Positions 43,739 through 53,991 of a stretch of DNA of 64,000 nucleotides are shown here, one piece after another; the first letter of the stretch is position 1; each line of letters begins with the position of its first letter. The stretch covers positions 1 through 64,000 of the forward strand of contig JARGPA010000004.1 in the NCBI GenBank assembly GCA_029213305.1. The letters run 5' to 3'. Below the pieces are notes generated by a model, which was not told where the DNA came from, made no database searches, and saw only the letters and a list, made by a program, of their open reading frames with translations. The translations under genes and the position numbers were made by a program. Origin of the DNA: Phycisphaerales bacterium (lineage in GTDB: Bacteria; Planctomycetota; Phycisphaerae; Phycisphaerales; UBA1924).

Positions 43739-45415
43739 TCATATCCGTCGTTTGATAAACTTCTTTGTCGATCGATAGACTGGTCTAAGAGCTGTCCTTA
43801 GGACTGGGGTCTTTCTTGCTACCGCTTTAGAGGTTTCAAGTGCTGCTCTGAATCTTCTTTCACGAACAACTTGTACGCATCTTTGTGGATCATTGATTTG
43901 TTGTAAATAACAATCGCATGCAAACAAGAGTTCATTTACTTGATTCGTAAGATCTGCATTCTCCTTCGAGAGTGATTCTGCCCAGTTGTTAGAATCTTGA
44001 ACAAGTGAGAGAGCGTGATCTCTCGCCTCATATGCAGTTTTTGATTCAATCTCGACAGCCTTTGCAAGAGACTCATTCTCTTGTTCTTTCTTTAAAAAAC
44101 AATCACATGTGAATAGTAACTCATTCACTTTCATATTGAGATCTTGTTTTTCTTTCTGAAGTGTCAATGCCCAGGTTCGGGTTTGTTTGAGCTTCAGTTC
44201 GATCTTTGCTTTTTCATCTTCAATGTGTTGCAGTTTAGATTCGTGATTCTCGATATCTGCTTGCAACTCTCTTTGTTTAGATAACTCTACATCACATGTG
44301 TAGAGTAACGAGTTGAGTTGTTCCTTGACATCCGCTGCGTGAGCATGCTCTTGTGACAAAAGATCTTTTAAGTTGGATATATCTTCATTTCGTGTTGTAA
44401 CTTGCTCTTTGAGATCCTCAAGTTCGGCACTATTGTCTGTGTGATCTCGATAATGCTCGATCGCTTTTTGAAGACGATTCCTGAGCAAAGGATAAACATT
44501 TTTATAGTAACCATCAGGGCTGTAGAGAACATCTGGATATCGTACTTGGATATCTTCGCAGTTCTTTGTGGCGTGTATGATCATGGTTTCGCCGAATGAA
44601 TCGACATCGATTCCGAAGGCAGAAGCAATCTCAATCGTATCTTGCTCATTCGCAACTTCTGAGTATGCATAAATCGTTTTGAATGCATTTTCTTGCATCC
44701 CTGCGCTGCCTATGAGAGTCTTGAAAACAATTGGTGTATATTCAAAGCAATGTCTAGGTTCATGTGAAAGATCGGGTTCATAGAACCAATATGTCCAAGG
44801 CGGCATCCCAGCTAAGAACTCATGGAATGCTTTGTATGAAATTGCATTCGGAACTGACATCATGAGTGTGCCGTCTAACTTCAATCGTTCGTGGATTTGA
44901 GCCATAACCCCCATAGGGTCTTGGTTGATATGCTCTAGTACTTCCAAGAATAGTACGGTATCAAACTCTTCATCGATCGGCCAAACAGATTGTGTGATAT
45001 CAAAGTTGTATGACTTGAACTGTGTCGACTTGTCGTTTAAACGAATTTCACGATGGATGATTTTATCTTCGACATCTGGGTGCCATTCAATTCCGATTAC
45101 TTCTGAGTATCCCAAATAGATTGTGAGCCACAGTCCCATGTATCCGTATGAACCAACATCTAAGCATCGTTGCCCTTCTACGTTCGCTTTGGGGATCATG
45201 GACAAGGTATGAGCTAGGCGCTTTCGATGCCCTTTGATATATGTGTATTCTGTCTCTAATTCGTGACTATTGCTGTGAGCGCCGAGGTAGTTGAGAGTTT
45301 CATCAACTATCGCCTCGGCTTGCTCATAACTCAAGTAGTCATGGTCTGTGTTGGGTTCAGTTGGGACTGAATCCAAATCCTTGAGTACGCGTTGGGTGAG
45401 CCAATCCTGATTCAT
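43739..45415 (-). CDS. SAM methyltransferase with long coiled coil (possible chain terminator)
   Basis: 558 residues. Methyltransferase about 70-260: SAM motif CLDVGSYGYMGLWL and FDTVLFLEVLEHI. From about 325 to 500 a coiled coil rich in E, K, Q. A repeat recurs about every 65-70 residues: LNSLLYTCDVEL, VNELLFTCDCFL, VNELLFACDCYL. A basic C-terminus follows (RPVYRSTKKFIKRRI). The combination of methyltransferase and coiled coil next to a Wzm/Wzt pair recalls WbdD, which caps O-antigen chains and measures their length; no kinase domain is seen here. Start overlaps the stop of the 45412 gene (ATGA). Confidence 0.8.
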   Translation of the reverse strand: MNQDWLTQRVLKDLDSVPTEPNTDHDYLSYEQAEAIVDETLNYLGAHSNSHELETEYTYIKGHRKRLAHTLSMIPKANVEGQRCLDVGSYGYMGLWLTIYLGYSEVIGIEWHPDVEDKIIHREIRLNDKSTQFKSYNFDITQSVWPIDEEFDTVLFLEVLEHINQDPMGVMAQIHERLKLDGTLMMSVPNAISYKAFHEFLAGMPPWTYWFYEPDLSHEPRHCFEYTPIVFKTLIGSAGMQENAFKTIYAYSEVANEQDTIEIASAFGIDVDSFGETMIIHATKNCEDIQVRYPDVLYSPDGYYKNVYPLLRNRLQKAIEHYRDHTDNSAELEDLKEQVTTRNEDISNLKDLLSQEHAHAADVKEQLNSLLYTCDVELSKQRELQADIENHESKLQHIEDEKAKIELKLKQTRTWALTLQKEKQDLNMKVNELLFTCDCFLKKEQENESLAKAVEIESKTAYEARDHALSLVQDSNNWAESLSKENADLTNQVNELLFACDCYLQQINDPQRCVQVVRERRFRAALETSKAVARKTPVLRTALRPVYRSTKKFIKRRI

Positions 45416-48400
45416 GAACTGGCTCCGCCGATCATTCGAGTAACTTCTTTTGGAAGATCGAACTGAGGGAATCGATCTTTCGCTTCAAGATAGATTTGGT
45501 GGCCCTTTGCGTGCTTATTCATTGACCAATAGTAGAGTCCAAGTACTTGCAACATCACCCAACGATTCTCGTCATACAACATTCCTTCTGCAAGATTCCG
45601 CAAGATGCTTTCATTGCGAGGGATATTGTTGTACCAGTTTGAATCAGTTCCAAATCTCTCTTCGATTAGTTCATTTGAAATTTTGCTTTTAGCTGTGTAT
45701 GAAACAGATCCGCCCCATTTTACTTCAGTATCAAGCTCAAAGTAATCGTCGAGTAGACCCATCGAAAGGTGAATATGTGGATGGTATTGATGGATGTAAT
45801 CTTGTTGAATTACCAGAGCTCCCTCAATGAGTCTTGGGAAGAACTCTCGCACAACAAAGTCAGTGACGGGTAATGCTTTACAGAGATCAACTCCGAGAAT
45901 CTCTATCGGTTGTTCATCATGATATCCCGCAGCGATGACATCTCCAGGGCGGACATCAAGCATGTCGGAGTACTCATTCATGTTCTCTTCAAATACACCA
46001 AGGAAACTTGATTCATTCGAGAAGTCATGCTTTGGGTAGTTTCGTCTGAGATGTTCAAGAATATAATCATCGTCAATCTGGAAAAGGTCGTATACACGAA
46101 TGAGTTTGGTGACATCTTTGTTGTCGCGAGTAACTGAGGAGTTTTGTAAGAGCCCTTGTACAAGACTCATGGTGGTGCCGCCGATGAAACAGCCGGCGTC
46201 GACAATTGAACCCTTAAACTGATATTGTTGCCCTGCATTAAAGTACAAAGCTTTATCCCCTTCGGTAAGCATGGAAGGGAATTTTTTTAGAACCTTTGGC
46301 GCATTCTTCTTGAAACGCTTAATAAGATTTTGAACTTTCACATCATTTGATTGATATGCAGATTGAGCAATGTGCTTTCCAAGATCTGTTGCCGATTCTG
46401 GTTCTGTAGTATCGGGTGTTGTTGGCCCATGTGGTATATCGAGTTCAGTTGACACTGGAACCGCGCCATGATCAGGTAGACCTGTGCCTAACCGATGACG
46501 ATAGTATTTCACCATTTGCGATGAAGGGATATTGCCAATCAACTTATGATAAAGGTTGTAATCGTATTTCTGGAAATCGAGAACGCCTCGCAAACTGTCA
46601 AGCATGTAGAAGAAGAGTTCGTCATTGAGATCGCCTTGCGCATCTTTGAGGATTGATTCAAGGACATCGTAAACCGCGGATTCAGCACCCGTTTTGATTC
46701 CATTCTGGCGCAACTTCATGATTAGGTGCTCTGCGGTTTTAACTGCTGAGTTCCCAATCAAATGCTCAAGTTTAAAACAAACTAGGTTAGAACGGATCTC
46801 TTCCCAGATGAGTCCCTGTCGGCGGATTCTTACCGAATCCCATCCAGTATTTGAGATGCTATCGCTGCGATCTCGATATGTGATAACAACTGGGCTGATG
46901 TAACGAACTTGTTTGGCATAATGATACAAGAACGGCGTATGTGGAAGATCCTCATGTTCCGCCGCGGGATACTCGAGCTTTGATTCAAGATACATAAACC
47001 GATCAATCAATGTTCCCCAAGCACGCATTGGGACATACTGTCCACCTGGTATGAAGGAAGCACCGAGGAATGCTTGATCACCTGAAACTGTCGAATCAGG
47101 ATTACCGCCATGTGATTCATCAAACTCTCGATCAAAATCACGTTTGTGTCCGTCGGACATTACCCGATCACAACTCCCAACAACCACTTGGCAGCCGCTA
47201 GATAGAGCTTCGTTGACTAGGGTTGATACTGCTTTTGAGTTGCTGAAGTAATCGTCAGAATCGAGGAAGAGAAGATATGCGCCTTCTGAATGCAAAACCC
47301 CCGTGTTGCGTGCAGGCCCGAGCCCTTGATTCTGCTCGTGTGTGATTAATCGAATACGGTTATCTTTCGCAGCATGTTTTTCTACGATTGCTCGAGATCG
47401 ATCAGGTGATTGGTCATCAACAAAGATAATTTCTATATTTGTATAGTCCTGTGAAAGAACGCTTTTAATACAATCCTCAATGAATGGTTCAACTTTATAG
47501 AAAGGGATTACAATCGAAACCTTAGGGTTGAGTCGATTGGATTGAACTGTGGATTTTTCGCTTTTATGAGTTAACCAAACACGTAAATTCTCAGTCCGGA
47601 GATCTTCCTCAGAATAAGTTTTTCGTGCAAGGTCAAAGTATTCATTTGGCTCGTTTGAACTTAAAGAAATGTCAGAATCAACATCGAACACAGAGGACAT
47701 GGCATCCAATAACTCAGATGTTGAGTTGTATTTAGAATGCGATTCAATTGATGATCCATTTGAGTCATTGATACTCTCAACTGTATCAGTTGCTTCACTC
47801 TGTGATGATCCTTGCTCTACAAGTAGATTAGTGAGATCGTCATTTGAGAGTGCGAGATGTGCCCAATCAGGAAGTCTTGAGGTTGTTTTGTGGTTCGATA
47901 GAAGCTCTAATGATGAGGTTGTTTGCAAAACTTTATCACCGTTGAGTCGTGGGCCTTGAGCCCCTGTCCAGAGATGAGATCCCTGGAGATAGATCACCCC
48001 GTCTGGTTTCAACAAACGCTTGAGAGTTACACAGAGATCATTGAAGTTTGATGATCCATCCAAAGACTCAATGCCATAAATCACATCGAAGTTCGACTCA
48101 TCGAAGTTCGCTTGAGTTACATCGCATTTGTACAATTCAATGTTCTGTGATTCGATATCTTCAGGAATTGTTACAGATGAGTTCGTTACAACAACGGATT
48201 GTGCCCCATTTGCTAAAAACATTTGTGCATTCGTTAGACTGTCATCTGAACCGATATCCAGGATTTTCAAGCCAGTTACATTCACCCTTGAACTGAACTC
48301 TTTAAACTCATCTTGTATAGATTTGGACGCTGATGCTTGAATATCCTCAGGAATCGTTGCAATTTTATCTGTCGCGTTGAGACCTGCAGATCTGTTGGGT

Positions 48401-49980
48401 TTCGATTCAATCAATACTGAGCGTTGGTTATTTAGATTCGATCCTAAGTCCTCAGCGTTTCTCGGCGAACCGAGCAGTTCGTTCATCCGTTTTTGTTGAG
48501 TTTCAAGATATGTTGAATACATAGATTGGCATTCATCTCTTAGAGAGTTTACCAGTTTAGGGTTCGCGACAATTTCAGTGGTAAGCTTTGCCAAGCTTGC
48601 GAAATCATCTGCAAGGTGGAACTTGTTTGTTGACCCCAAACCAACTGAACCACCCTTGGTCGTCATAATCGGCATGCCATGAGCAAGGGCTTCGAGAGTC
48701 TTGATTTTGATCCCTGTGCCACCCCGTTCTGGATTTACAACAATGTCGCAAATTGAGAAGAAGTCTCCAGGTTGTTCAACACGTCCAACAAAAGTTGGAT
48801 TGACTTTCTCTAGAAGAGATTTAGAGACAAAGTTTGAAAGTGTTTCACAAACTCCTCCTGCAATAAGAATCTCAGTCTTCTCTCGGAGTTGAGGGGTATT
48901 TGCCCAGCACTTGAGATACTCACCTAGGTTTTGTTCGTTCACCCAGTTGCTTGAACCAAAGTATCCGATCTTGAGTTTTTCAGTTTTAGGAGCAAAAGGA
49001 ATTTTTTGTTGCTCGAAGATAGGAGATATTACTTGCACTTTACTTGGATCACAGATTGCTCGGAATCCATCTGCTTCATCTTCTTGCATAGCAACAACTA
49101 CATCAGATCGGTCGCATGCTAGTTGTTCGCCTCGTTGGTCAATACTGATCCAGCCTGATTCTGGATACCCCTGTGCAAGCATTCGTCGATTTCGATCAAC
49201 AAAGCTATCGTGTGTAAGTAGGATTTTCTCGGTATATGCATTGAGACGATCAAAGATCGCAGACATGAACGGATAGTTCGTCACGGCAATGTCGTACTCA
49301 TATTCCGCCGCAAGTTTTTCTACCACATCGAGTGCTTCATGACCGCACCAATCATCGACATGTAAGTTCAACCCGTTGTAGTTTGCGCCAGTGAGCTTTG
49401 AAGTCACAGGGATCTCTCGATACAAATCAAAGCCGTGAAGCGCTTCACGGCGCATATCAGCACTTACTGAACCAATGTCGTACATGTAGTAGACGAGATG
49501 GGTAATGTATCCTGCTTGCTTCATGTGATCGAGCCACAGGCGCATCAAAGTAGAGTTGCCCTCTTGTTTCCCTGGATGAAAGGAAGTAAAGAACATTGCG
49601 TATTTTCGATCGCAAGGAACGGATTGTTCGAGTTGTTTTTTGAGATAATCTGGAGTTATTAGATCGCCGGGTGTGTTTCGGGAAATCCAAACATCGCATT
49701 GTTGTTTCTTGAGTGGGAAAGATTCGCATCGATCGTAGTAGGGGAGAAACTCGACACGCTCTGTGAGATCATGTTGATCGACAAAGTTCCAGACGCTGTA
49801 AATCTCTTCAGGGCATCTTCGGCCGCTAAGTACAAGTTTTACTTGATCATCTGAGGATGCAACTTTCTGAAATGCTCGAAGCAGCTGTTCGACAGGGTAC
49901 TTATCAGTGAGTATGGGCATATCCGCCGCGATCACTTTCATAGGAGAATCTGTCGAGATCCGAGAGTTGCTTTGGATCAT
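45412..49980 (-). CDS. Multi-enzyme fusion: GT4, methyltransferase, GT2, TylF-type methyltransferase
   Basis: 1522 residues. About 1-130 resemble only the back half of a GT-B enzyme (LLRAFQKVASSDDQVKLVLSG), perhaps a remnant. About 135-530: a complete GT4 unit (YAMFFTSFHPGKQEG; KIGYFGSSNW; GGTGIKIKTLEALAHGMP). About 545-710: class I SAM methyltransferase (LKILDIGSDDS; NFDVIYGIESLDG). About 825-1010: GT2 (KVSIVIPFYKVEPFIEDCIKSV; FLDSDDYF). About 1250-1490: TylF-like O-methyltransferase (GSIVDAGCFIGGTTMSL; VIQQDYIH). Cytosolic. It probably builds and methylates the exported glycan. No frameshift seen. Start poorly marked; ATG 49941 is an alternative. Confidence 0.85.
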   Translation of the reverse strand: MIQSNSRISTDSPMKVIAADMPILTDKYPVEQLLRAFQKVASSDDQVKLVLSGRRCPEEIYSVWNFVDQHDLTERVEFLPYYDRCESFPLKKQQCDVWISRNTPGDLITPDYLKKQLEQSVPCDRKYAMFFTSFHPGKQEGNSTLMRLWLDHMKQAGYITHLVYYMYDIGSVSADMRREALHGFDLYREIPVTSKLTGANYNGLNLHVDDWCGHEALDVVEKLAAEYEYDIAVTNYPFMSAIFDRLNAYTEKILLTHDSFVDRNRRMLAQGYPESGWISIDQRGEQLACDRSDVVVAMQEDEADGFRAICDPSKVQVISPIFEQQKIPFAPKTEKLKIGYFGSSNWVNEQNLGEYLKCWANTPQLREKTEILIAGGVCETLSNFVSKSLLEKVNPTFVGRVEQPGDFFSICDIVVNPERGGTGIKIKTLEALAHGMPIMTTKGGSVGLGSTNKFHLADDFASLAKLTTEIVANPKLVNSLRDECQSMYSTYLETQQKRMNELLGSPRNAEDLGSNLNNQRSVLIESKPNRSAGLNATDKIATIPEDIQASASKSIQDEFKEFSSRVNVTGLKILDIGSDDSLTNAQMFLANGAQSVVVTNSSVTIPEDIESQNIELYKCDVTQANFDESNFDVIYGIESLDGSSNFNDLCVTLKRLLKPDGVIYLQGSHLWTGAQGPRLNGDKVLQTTSSLELLSNHKTTSRLPDWAHLALSNDDLTNLLVEQGSSQSEATDTVESINDSNGSSIESHSKYNSTSELLDAMSSVFDVDSDISLSSNEPNEYFDLARKTYSEEDLRTENLRVWLTHKSEKSTVQSNRLNPKVSIVIPFYKVEPFIEDCIKSVLSQDYTNIEIIFVDDQSPDRSRAIVEKHAAKDNRIRLITHEQNQGLGPARNTGVLHSEGAYLLFLDSDDYFSNSKAVSTLVNEALSSGCQVVVGSCDRVMSDGHKRDFDREFDESHGGNPDSTVSGDQAFLGASFIPGGQYVPMRAWGTLIDRFMYLESKLEYPAAEHEDLPHTPFLYHYAKQVRYISPVVITYRDRSDSISNTGWDSVRIRRQGLIWEEIRSNLVCFKLEHLIGNSAVKTAEHLIMKLRQNGIKTGAESAVYDVLESILKDAQGDLNDELFFYMLDSLRGVLDFQKYDYNLYHKLIGNIPSSQMVKYYRHRLGTGLPDHGAVPVSTELDIPHGPTTPDTTEPESATDLGKHIAQSAYQSNDVKVQNLIKRFKKNAPKVLKKFPSMLTEGDKALYFNAGQQYQFKGSIVDAGCFIGGTTMSLVQGLLQNSSVTRDNKDVTKLIRVYDLFQIDDDYILEHLRRNYPKHDFSNESSFLGVFEENMNEYSDMLDVRPGDVIAAGYHDEQPIEILGVDLCKALPVTDFVVREFFPRLIEGALVIQQDYIHQYHPHIHLSMGLLDDYFELDTEVKWGGSVSYTAKSKISNELIEERFGTDSNWYNNIPRNESILRNLAEGMLYDENRWVMLQVLGLYYWSMNKHAKGHQIYLEAKDRFPQFDLPKEVTRMIGGASS

Positions 49981-50187
49981 AAATCTTTTTCCCGTCTATA
50001 AATACACCACGCATGCAGACATGTTCCCCTCTGGATATGTCTGAAGTGATTATTCGCTCAACGCATGAAACTGTCAATAAATGATCCCAGATCCAAGCAA
50101 AGCGGCAAGACGAATCGTAGGAAAATGCGTGGAATTATTGAAATGGGAGATGTGATTGCCAAGAAGTGAGATTAGGTAAGAGTTGAA
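49981..50187. other. Intergenic region before the fusion gene
   Basis: 207 nt with no gene or strong hairpin. It must contain the promoter of the minus-strand operon 49980-42223, but no clear -35/-10 pair stands out. Confidence 0.4.
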
Positions 50188-51048
50188 TCAGCTCATCGCT
50201 TTCTTGTGGCGTTCAACCCAAGATTCAACATGATTCGGAAACAAATCATGAAGGAAGTCATATTGAGGCTGAAGATCAGTAAAAAGCTTGGCGCGTAACT
50301 CGATAGGGAGATGAATCTTGTCTCCCGTGAACACATTCTTGGTAAGGCTTTTCTTTGGTTTGAATCGATCTACACCGACAAAATCAAGTATTTCATCTAC
50401 AACTGACTGTGGTTCTTCTCCGATTCGATCATACACAATTGCTCGAAAGTTCCCATTTCCAGTCATCGATTTCCACTTGCGGATAGAGCTCGCGTAGTCC
50501 GTATATTTCATATACGCACCAAGTTGAACTTTACCAGCCATCACAGTGTCTAAATCAAAGTCGAGAGCACCAGTCTTCGTGTGCATTCGCATATGCGACC
50601 AAGCTCGATCAACTGGATCACGCACTAGGACAAGGATCTTCATCAATGGATTGATACTCATCACATGACGTACGCCTCGTGTTGGCATACTCATATAGCA
50701 AGGGCAGATTTCGCCGCAAACATCATTGTTCGAAGCAAAGTCGAAAATACCTTTATACCAATCATCACTCGTAGAATCAGTTTCAAGATGATTTAGTTGC
50801 TCAAGTAGTGACTCTTCATAAGGAGTACGGGATTTCTTAGAGGATTGAAATTTTCTGATTTGTTCGATTTGTTCAGCGCGATGAATGGGACCAAATCGCT
50901 TCGCGTCTTCATTGTAGAGTTCTGAGAAATAATGGAGCTCTTTGATTGGAGGCAGAAACACCCCAGGAACCCAACGAATGGCGCTGTATAACCAAGTGGT
51001 CGCAGCCTTCTGAGCGCCAACACAGATAAAATCAGGGTAACTTGCCAT
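50188..51048 (-). CDS. Sulfotransferase
   Basis: 286 residues; GGAG is 5 nt before the ATG. It transfers sulfate from PAPS to an acceptor. The 5'-phosphosulfate loop is ICVGAQKAATTWLYSAI (8-24) and the 3'-phosphate loop ILVLVRDPVDRAWSHMRMH; a lysine-rich GxxGxxK-like segment is less clear. Lying between the glycan synthesis genes and the secretin/ABC exporter genes, it may sulfate the surface polysaccharide, a modification common in marine bacteria; that link is inference. Confidence 0.88.
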   Translation of the reverse strand: MASYPDFICVGAQKAATTWLYSAIRWVPGVFLPPIKELHYFSELYNEDAKRFGPIHRAEQIEQIRKFQSSKKSRTPYEESLLEQLNHLETDSTSDDWYKGIFDFASNNDVCGEICPCYMSMPTRGVRHVMSINPLMKILVLVRDPVDRAWSHMRMHTKTGALDFDLDTVMAGKVQLGAYMKYTDYASSIRKWKSMTGNGNFRAIVYDRIGEEPQSVVDEILDFVGVDRFKPKKSLTKNVFTGDKIHLPIELRAKLFTDLQPQYDFLHDLFPNHVESWVERHKKAMS

Positions 51049-51150
51049 TCCAACTCCAACTAATAGGCATCTGAACCAAAGATGATATCACGCTTTGAGC
51101 GTGTATGCATCTGAATTCTGTGCATATTCGTTTAGAGTTCAAGCCTTAGT

Positions 51151-53991
51151 TTATTCGGATAAGACACTGCTTGGTAGGCCCTCTTCAGAGTCGAGATACA
51201 TCCGAACACCTGGATTAGTAGTTGCTTCGTCAAAGTCCTTCAGGGTTTCTTCTATTCGTTTGATGATGGCCGCGTAATACAGTTCTGTATGGAAGAAATA
51301 CCTTGCAACATCCGCGTCAATAACTGAGACTGAATCAGAATCAATGTTTGGAGTATGAAGAATTTTACCAATTGAGAAGTTGTTGAGTGAAAGAGATTCA
51401 ATCCCGCCGTTGAGTTCGATCATAAATTTGAGCATCAATGCTCTTTGGAGTCTAAGGATGTCAGACGGGCTATGGATGAGGATTGTGAACTTTTCAATCC
51501 CATCTGAGCTTGGTTGATTCATGTCCCAGAGAAGCTGTTGCCATGTATCACGATCAGGACAATCAACAAGTGCAATCTCAGGGATGGGTTCTCTACCGAG
51601 AGAATCTTGTTCGAGTGAGTTCCGCGAGTAGGTGTATGTGAATGCGACTGCTTTTCCTGTATTGCGCTCAAAGAAACTCTCTGCGGTGATTCCATCTCCA
51701 AGCTTGGACAATGCATAGTTGAGGAAACGGACATTATACCCTTCGTAATCTTTTTCCTCAAAGAAGATGATTCTCTCAGCGTTCACTCGTTCGCCTACAT
51801 TTGTTCGTTTGATCACTTCGTAAATCATCCGTTGAATCAGGATCTGTTCTCCAGGGATGGTATCGTTTGCAAACTCACTGAACGGGTAGGTGTCTGCGAA
51901 CATAAAGTTGTTCTTGATCAACTCATGTGCAAGCTTGCGATAGATCATCAGTCGTTTGTTTTCAGCTAAGAAACGGAGATCGAATACATCTTCGCCACGA
52001 ATGCGATATGCATCACGGAATAGTTTGTTGCCGTAGTTGTCGAAGAGAGAATCATCTTTAGGGAGCGCACGAGTAATTGGTTTGTCTTCAGGAAGTACAT
52101 AAGGAGTGAGGACAATAATTACTTCTCGTTTCTGAGTGGATGTACTCTCTGATCGGAAAGCATGTCCAATCAAGGGGAGATCTCCGAGCAAAGGGACCTT
52201 GTCCTTTGCTACGGTTTCATCGTGACTGACTAGACCACCGATAATGAATGGAGTCTTGTTTTCAATTCTTGCGTAAGTCTGTACTCGTCGAGTCGAGATA
52301 GTGGGAGCCGTCGCAAGCAAATCCCCCGTGCTTGATCGGATTTCGAGATCTCGTCCAGGTACACGAGCAGATACAACGGTGTCTATTAACATGCTTACTT
52401 CGTCACCCTGCTCACTCAAGCGAGGTCGAATGTTGAGCAGAATGCCCGTTGGTAGATATTTGAAGTTGAACGCAACCTTGTTTGAGTTGTTGAGAACACC
52501 TTCTTGGCTGGTTGCGATCGGGATGTCTTCACCGACCCGGATTGTCGCTTGCCGATTGTTCATCGTGAGAATACTTGGACGAGAAAGAATCTCCGCTTTA
52601 CCCTCAGTAAGAAGAGCACGGATCTTGACGCCCCAATCATTTGCAACATCTCTCGAATCTAAGTTGGAAAAATCGATCGTATCAAGAAGTCCAGTTGGAT
52701 CAAGGGATCCGATTACCAGGTCCGCAGCGCCTTGCTCGTATGACCATTCAACTCCAAGTTCATCGAGTCCATCTTCACTGATCTCGAGTACTAACCCTTC
52801 AATAAACACCTGTCTCGCAGGCCGATCAATGTATTCATCTAAGATGGAGCGAACCATACTAAACTGTTCAGGATGAGCAGGGTGAAAAATTACAATCAGT
52901 TGTGAAGTTCGACCCGCATTAACATCTGCATTGAGTGAACTTGCTTTTGTTGGAGTAGTTGTCTGTCCAAATGCACCTTGACTCGAGTTTGAGTCTCCGA
53001 CAAGCCCAATTTGAGCCGCCGTCGGTGAAGGCATTGTTGTGACCATTGGGAGCTGAGCAAAGTCTAGAGTTGAAGGAAGTCCTTCAACTGCTGGGATGGT
53101 TTGGATACCAAGCCCCTTAAGCGCGTTGAGTGCGCCAGTTGTATCGACATAACTGAGTTGAATAATTTTGCGTTCAAGATCATTCTGCGTCAAGCTCGTT
53201 CTCATCTGAGCAACTTGACTCACAGAGTTCTCGACCATCTGCTGAATTTTCTCAAGCTCAGGATTCGATACCAAAATCCCATCTGGACCAATCACAACTC
53301 CCTGCGACCAGAGCTGAGGCAACTGTGATAAATATCTGACATAGCTAAACCGCATGAGTGAAGTGCTGTTATCTTCGTTTACTCTTGCAATGACAGGGCC
53401 AGCAGAAACTCCTGCAGGGAACTCGCCGAGCAACGCGGCTTCATCAGGTGTAGCAAGGTGATATCCATGCTCTGTTTGGAATCGTAAACTGATAGATCTG
53501 AGCAAATCGTAAATCTCAGAGTGACTCATTCGTTCCAAAGAAATGAGTTTCCCTGAATCCGCGGGTAGGGTAACTGATTCCAGTTTCTCAGGAACACTGG
53601 GAGTTTGCTCCACTTTGGTTTCTTTGGTACGGCTCGACATGACGGAAAGCTGATCAGAGCGATCTTGATATGACAGGAAATCACTCTGACGATACATCGC
53701 TGCGAGAACTTCTGGAGTAACAGCAGGGGAGTCCAATCCATCAAGTGCCATTGCGATTTTCTTTAGGCCATCATCCTCTGCTTCTTCGAGCATTGTGCCA
53801 GTAGATATGCGAGGGGATTCCATCTCAACAGTTTGTGATCTTTCCTCACTGTGTGTACATCCTAAAACCCAGAGTGAGATCACAGTAAGCGATATCGTGC
53901 TCAGATGAATCAAGCTTGATCGTTTCCCGAGTGAAGCAAAGACAGAGGCGCTCTCAGATTGTTCTCGTGTCATTCGGATTCGAGTGTTCAT
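51151..53991 (-). CDS. Secretin (GspD/PilQ-like) with long C-terminal extension
   Basis: 946 residues from ATG 53991, which shares a base with the ABC gene stop (TGATG). A lipoprotein-like signal ends in WVLGC. N-domains follow (KIIQLSYVDTTGALNALK; QLIVIFHPAHPEQFSMVRSILDEYI with FIEGLVLEIS). The secretin core is about 440-650: ILSRPSILTMNNRQATIRVGEDIPI, then PFIIGGLVSHDE and VPLLGDLPLIGHAFRSES, VIIVLTPYVL. Some 280 residues continue after the core without a recognised domain, unusual for secretins, which normally end in a short S-domain. It forms an outer-membrane pore. No GspE/F or pilus genes are near. Confidence 0.88.
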   Translation of the reverse strand: MNTRIRMTREQSESASVFASLGKRSSLIHLSTISLTVISLWVLGCTHSEERSQTVEMESPRISTGTMLEEAEDDGLKKIAMALDGLDSPAVTPEVLAAMYRQSDFLSYQDRSDQLSVMSSRTKETKVEQTPSVPEKLESVTLPADSGKLISLERMSHSEIYDLLRSISLRFQTEHGYHLATPDEAALLGEFPAGVSAGPVIARVNEDNSTSLMRFSYVRYLSQLPQLWSQGVVIGPDGILVSNPELEKIQQMVENSVSQVAQMRTSLTQNDLERKIIQLSYVDTTGALNALKGLGIQTIPAVEGLPSTLDFAQLPMVTTMPSPTAAQIGLVGDSNSSQGAFGQTTTPTKASSLNADVNAGRTSQLIVIFHPAHPEQFSMVRSILDEYIDRPARQVFIEGLVLEISEDGLDELGVEWSYEQGAADLVIGSLDPTGLLDTIDFSNLDSRDVANDWGVKIRALLTEGKAEILSRPSILTMNNRQATIRVGEDIPIATSQEGVLNNSNKVAFNFKYLPTGILLNIRPRLSEQGDEVSMLIDTVVSARVPGRDLEIRSSTGDLLATAPTISTRRVQTYARIENKTPFIIGGLVSHDETVAKDKVPLLGDLPLIGHAFRSESTSTQKREVIIVLTPYVLPEDKPITRALPKDDSLFDNYGNKLFRDAYRIRGEDVFDLRFLAENKRLMIYRKLAHELIKNNFMFADTYPFSEFANDTIPGEQILIQRMIYEVIKRTNVGERVNAERIIFFEEKDYEGYNVRFLNYALSKLGDGITAESFFERNTGKAVAFTYTYSRNSLEQDSLGREPIPEIALVDCPDRDTWQQLLWDMNQPSSDGIEKFTILIHSPSDILRLQRALMLKFMIELNGGIESLSLNNFSIGKILHTPNIDSDSVSVIDADVARYFFHTELYYAAIIKRIEETLKDFDEATTNPGVRMYLDSEEGLPSSVLSE

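Noticed and set aside
52301-52876. 191-codon plus-strand frame inside the secretin gene
   Set aside because: It is antisense to strongly conserved secretin core codons and has no family features.
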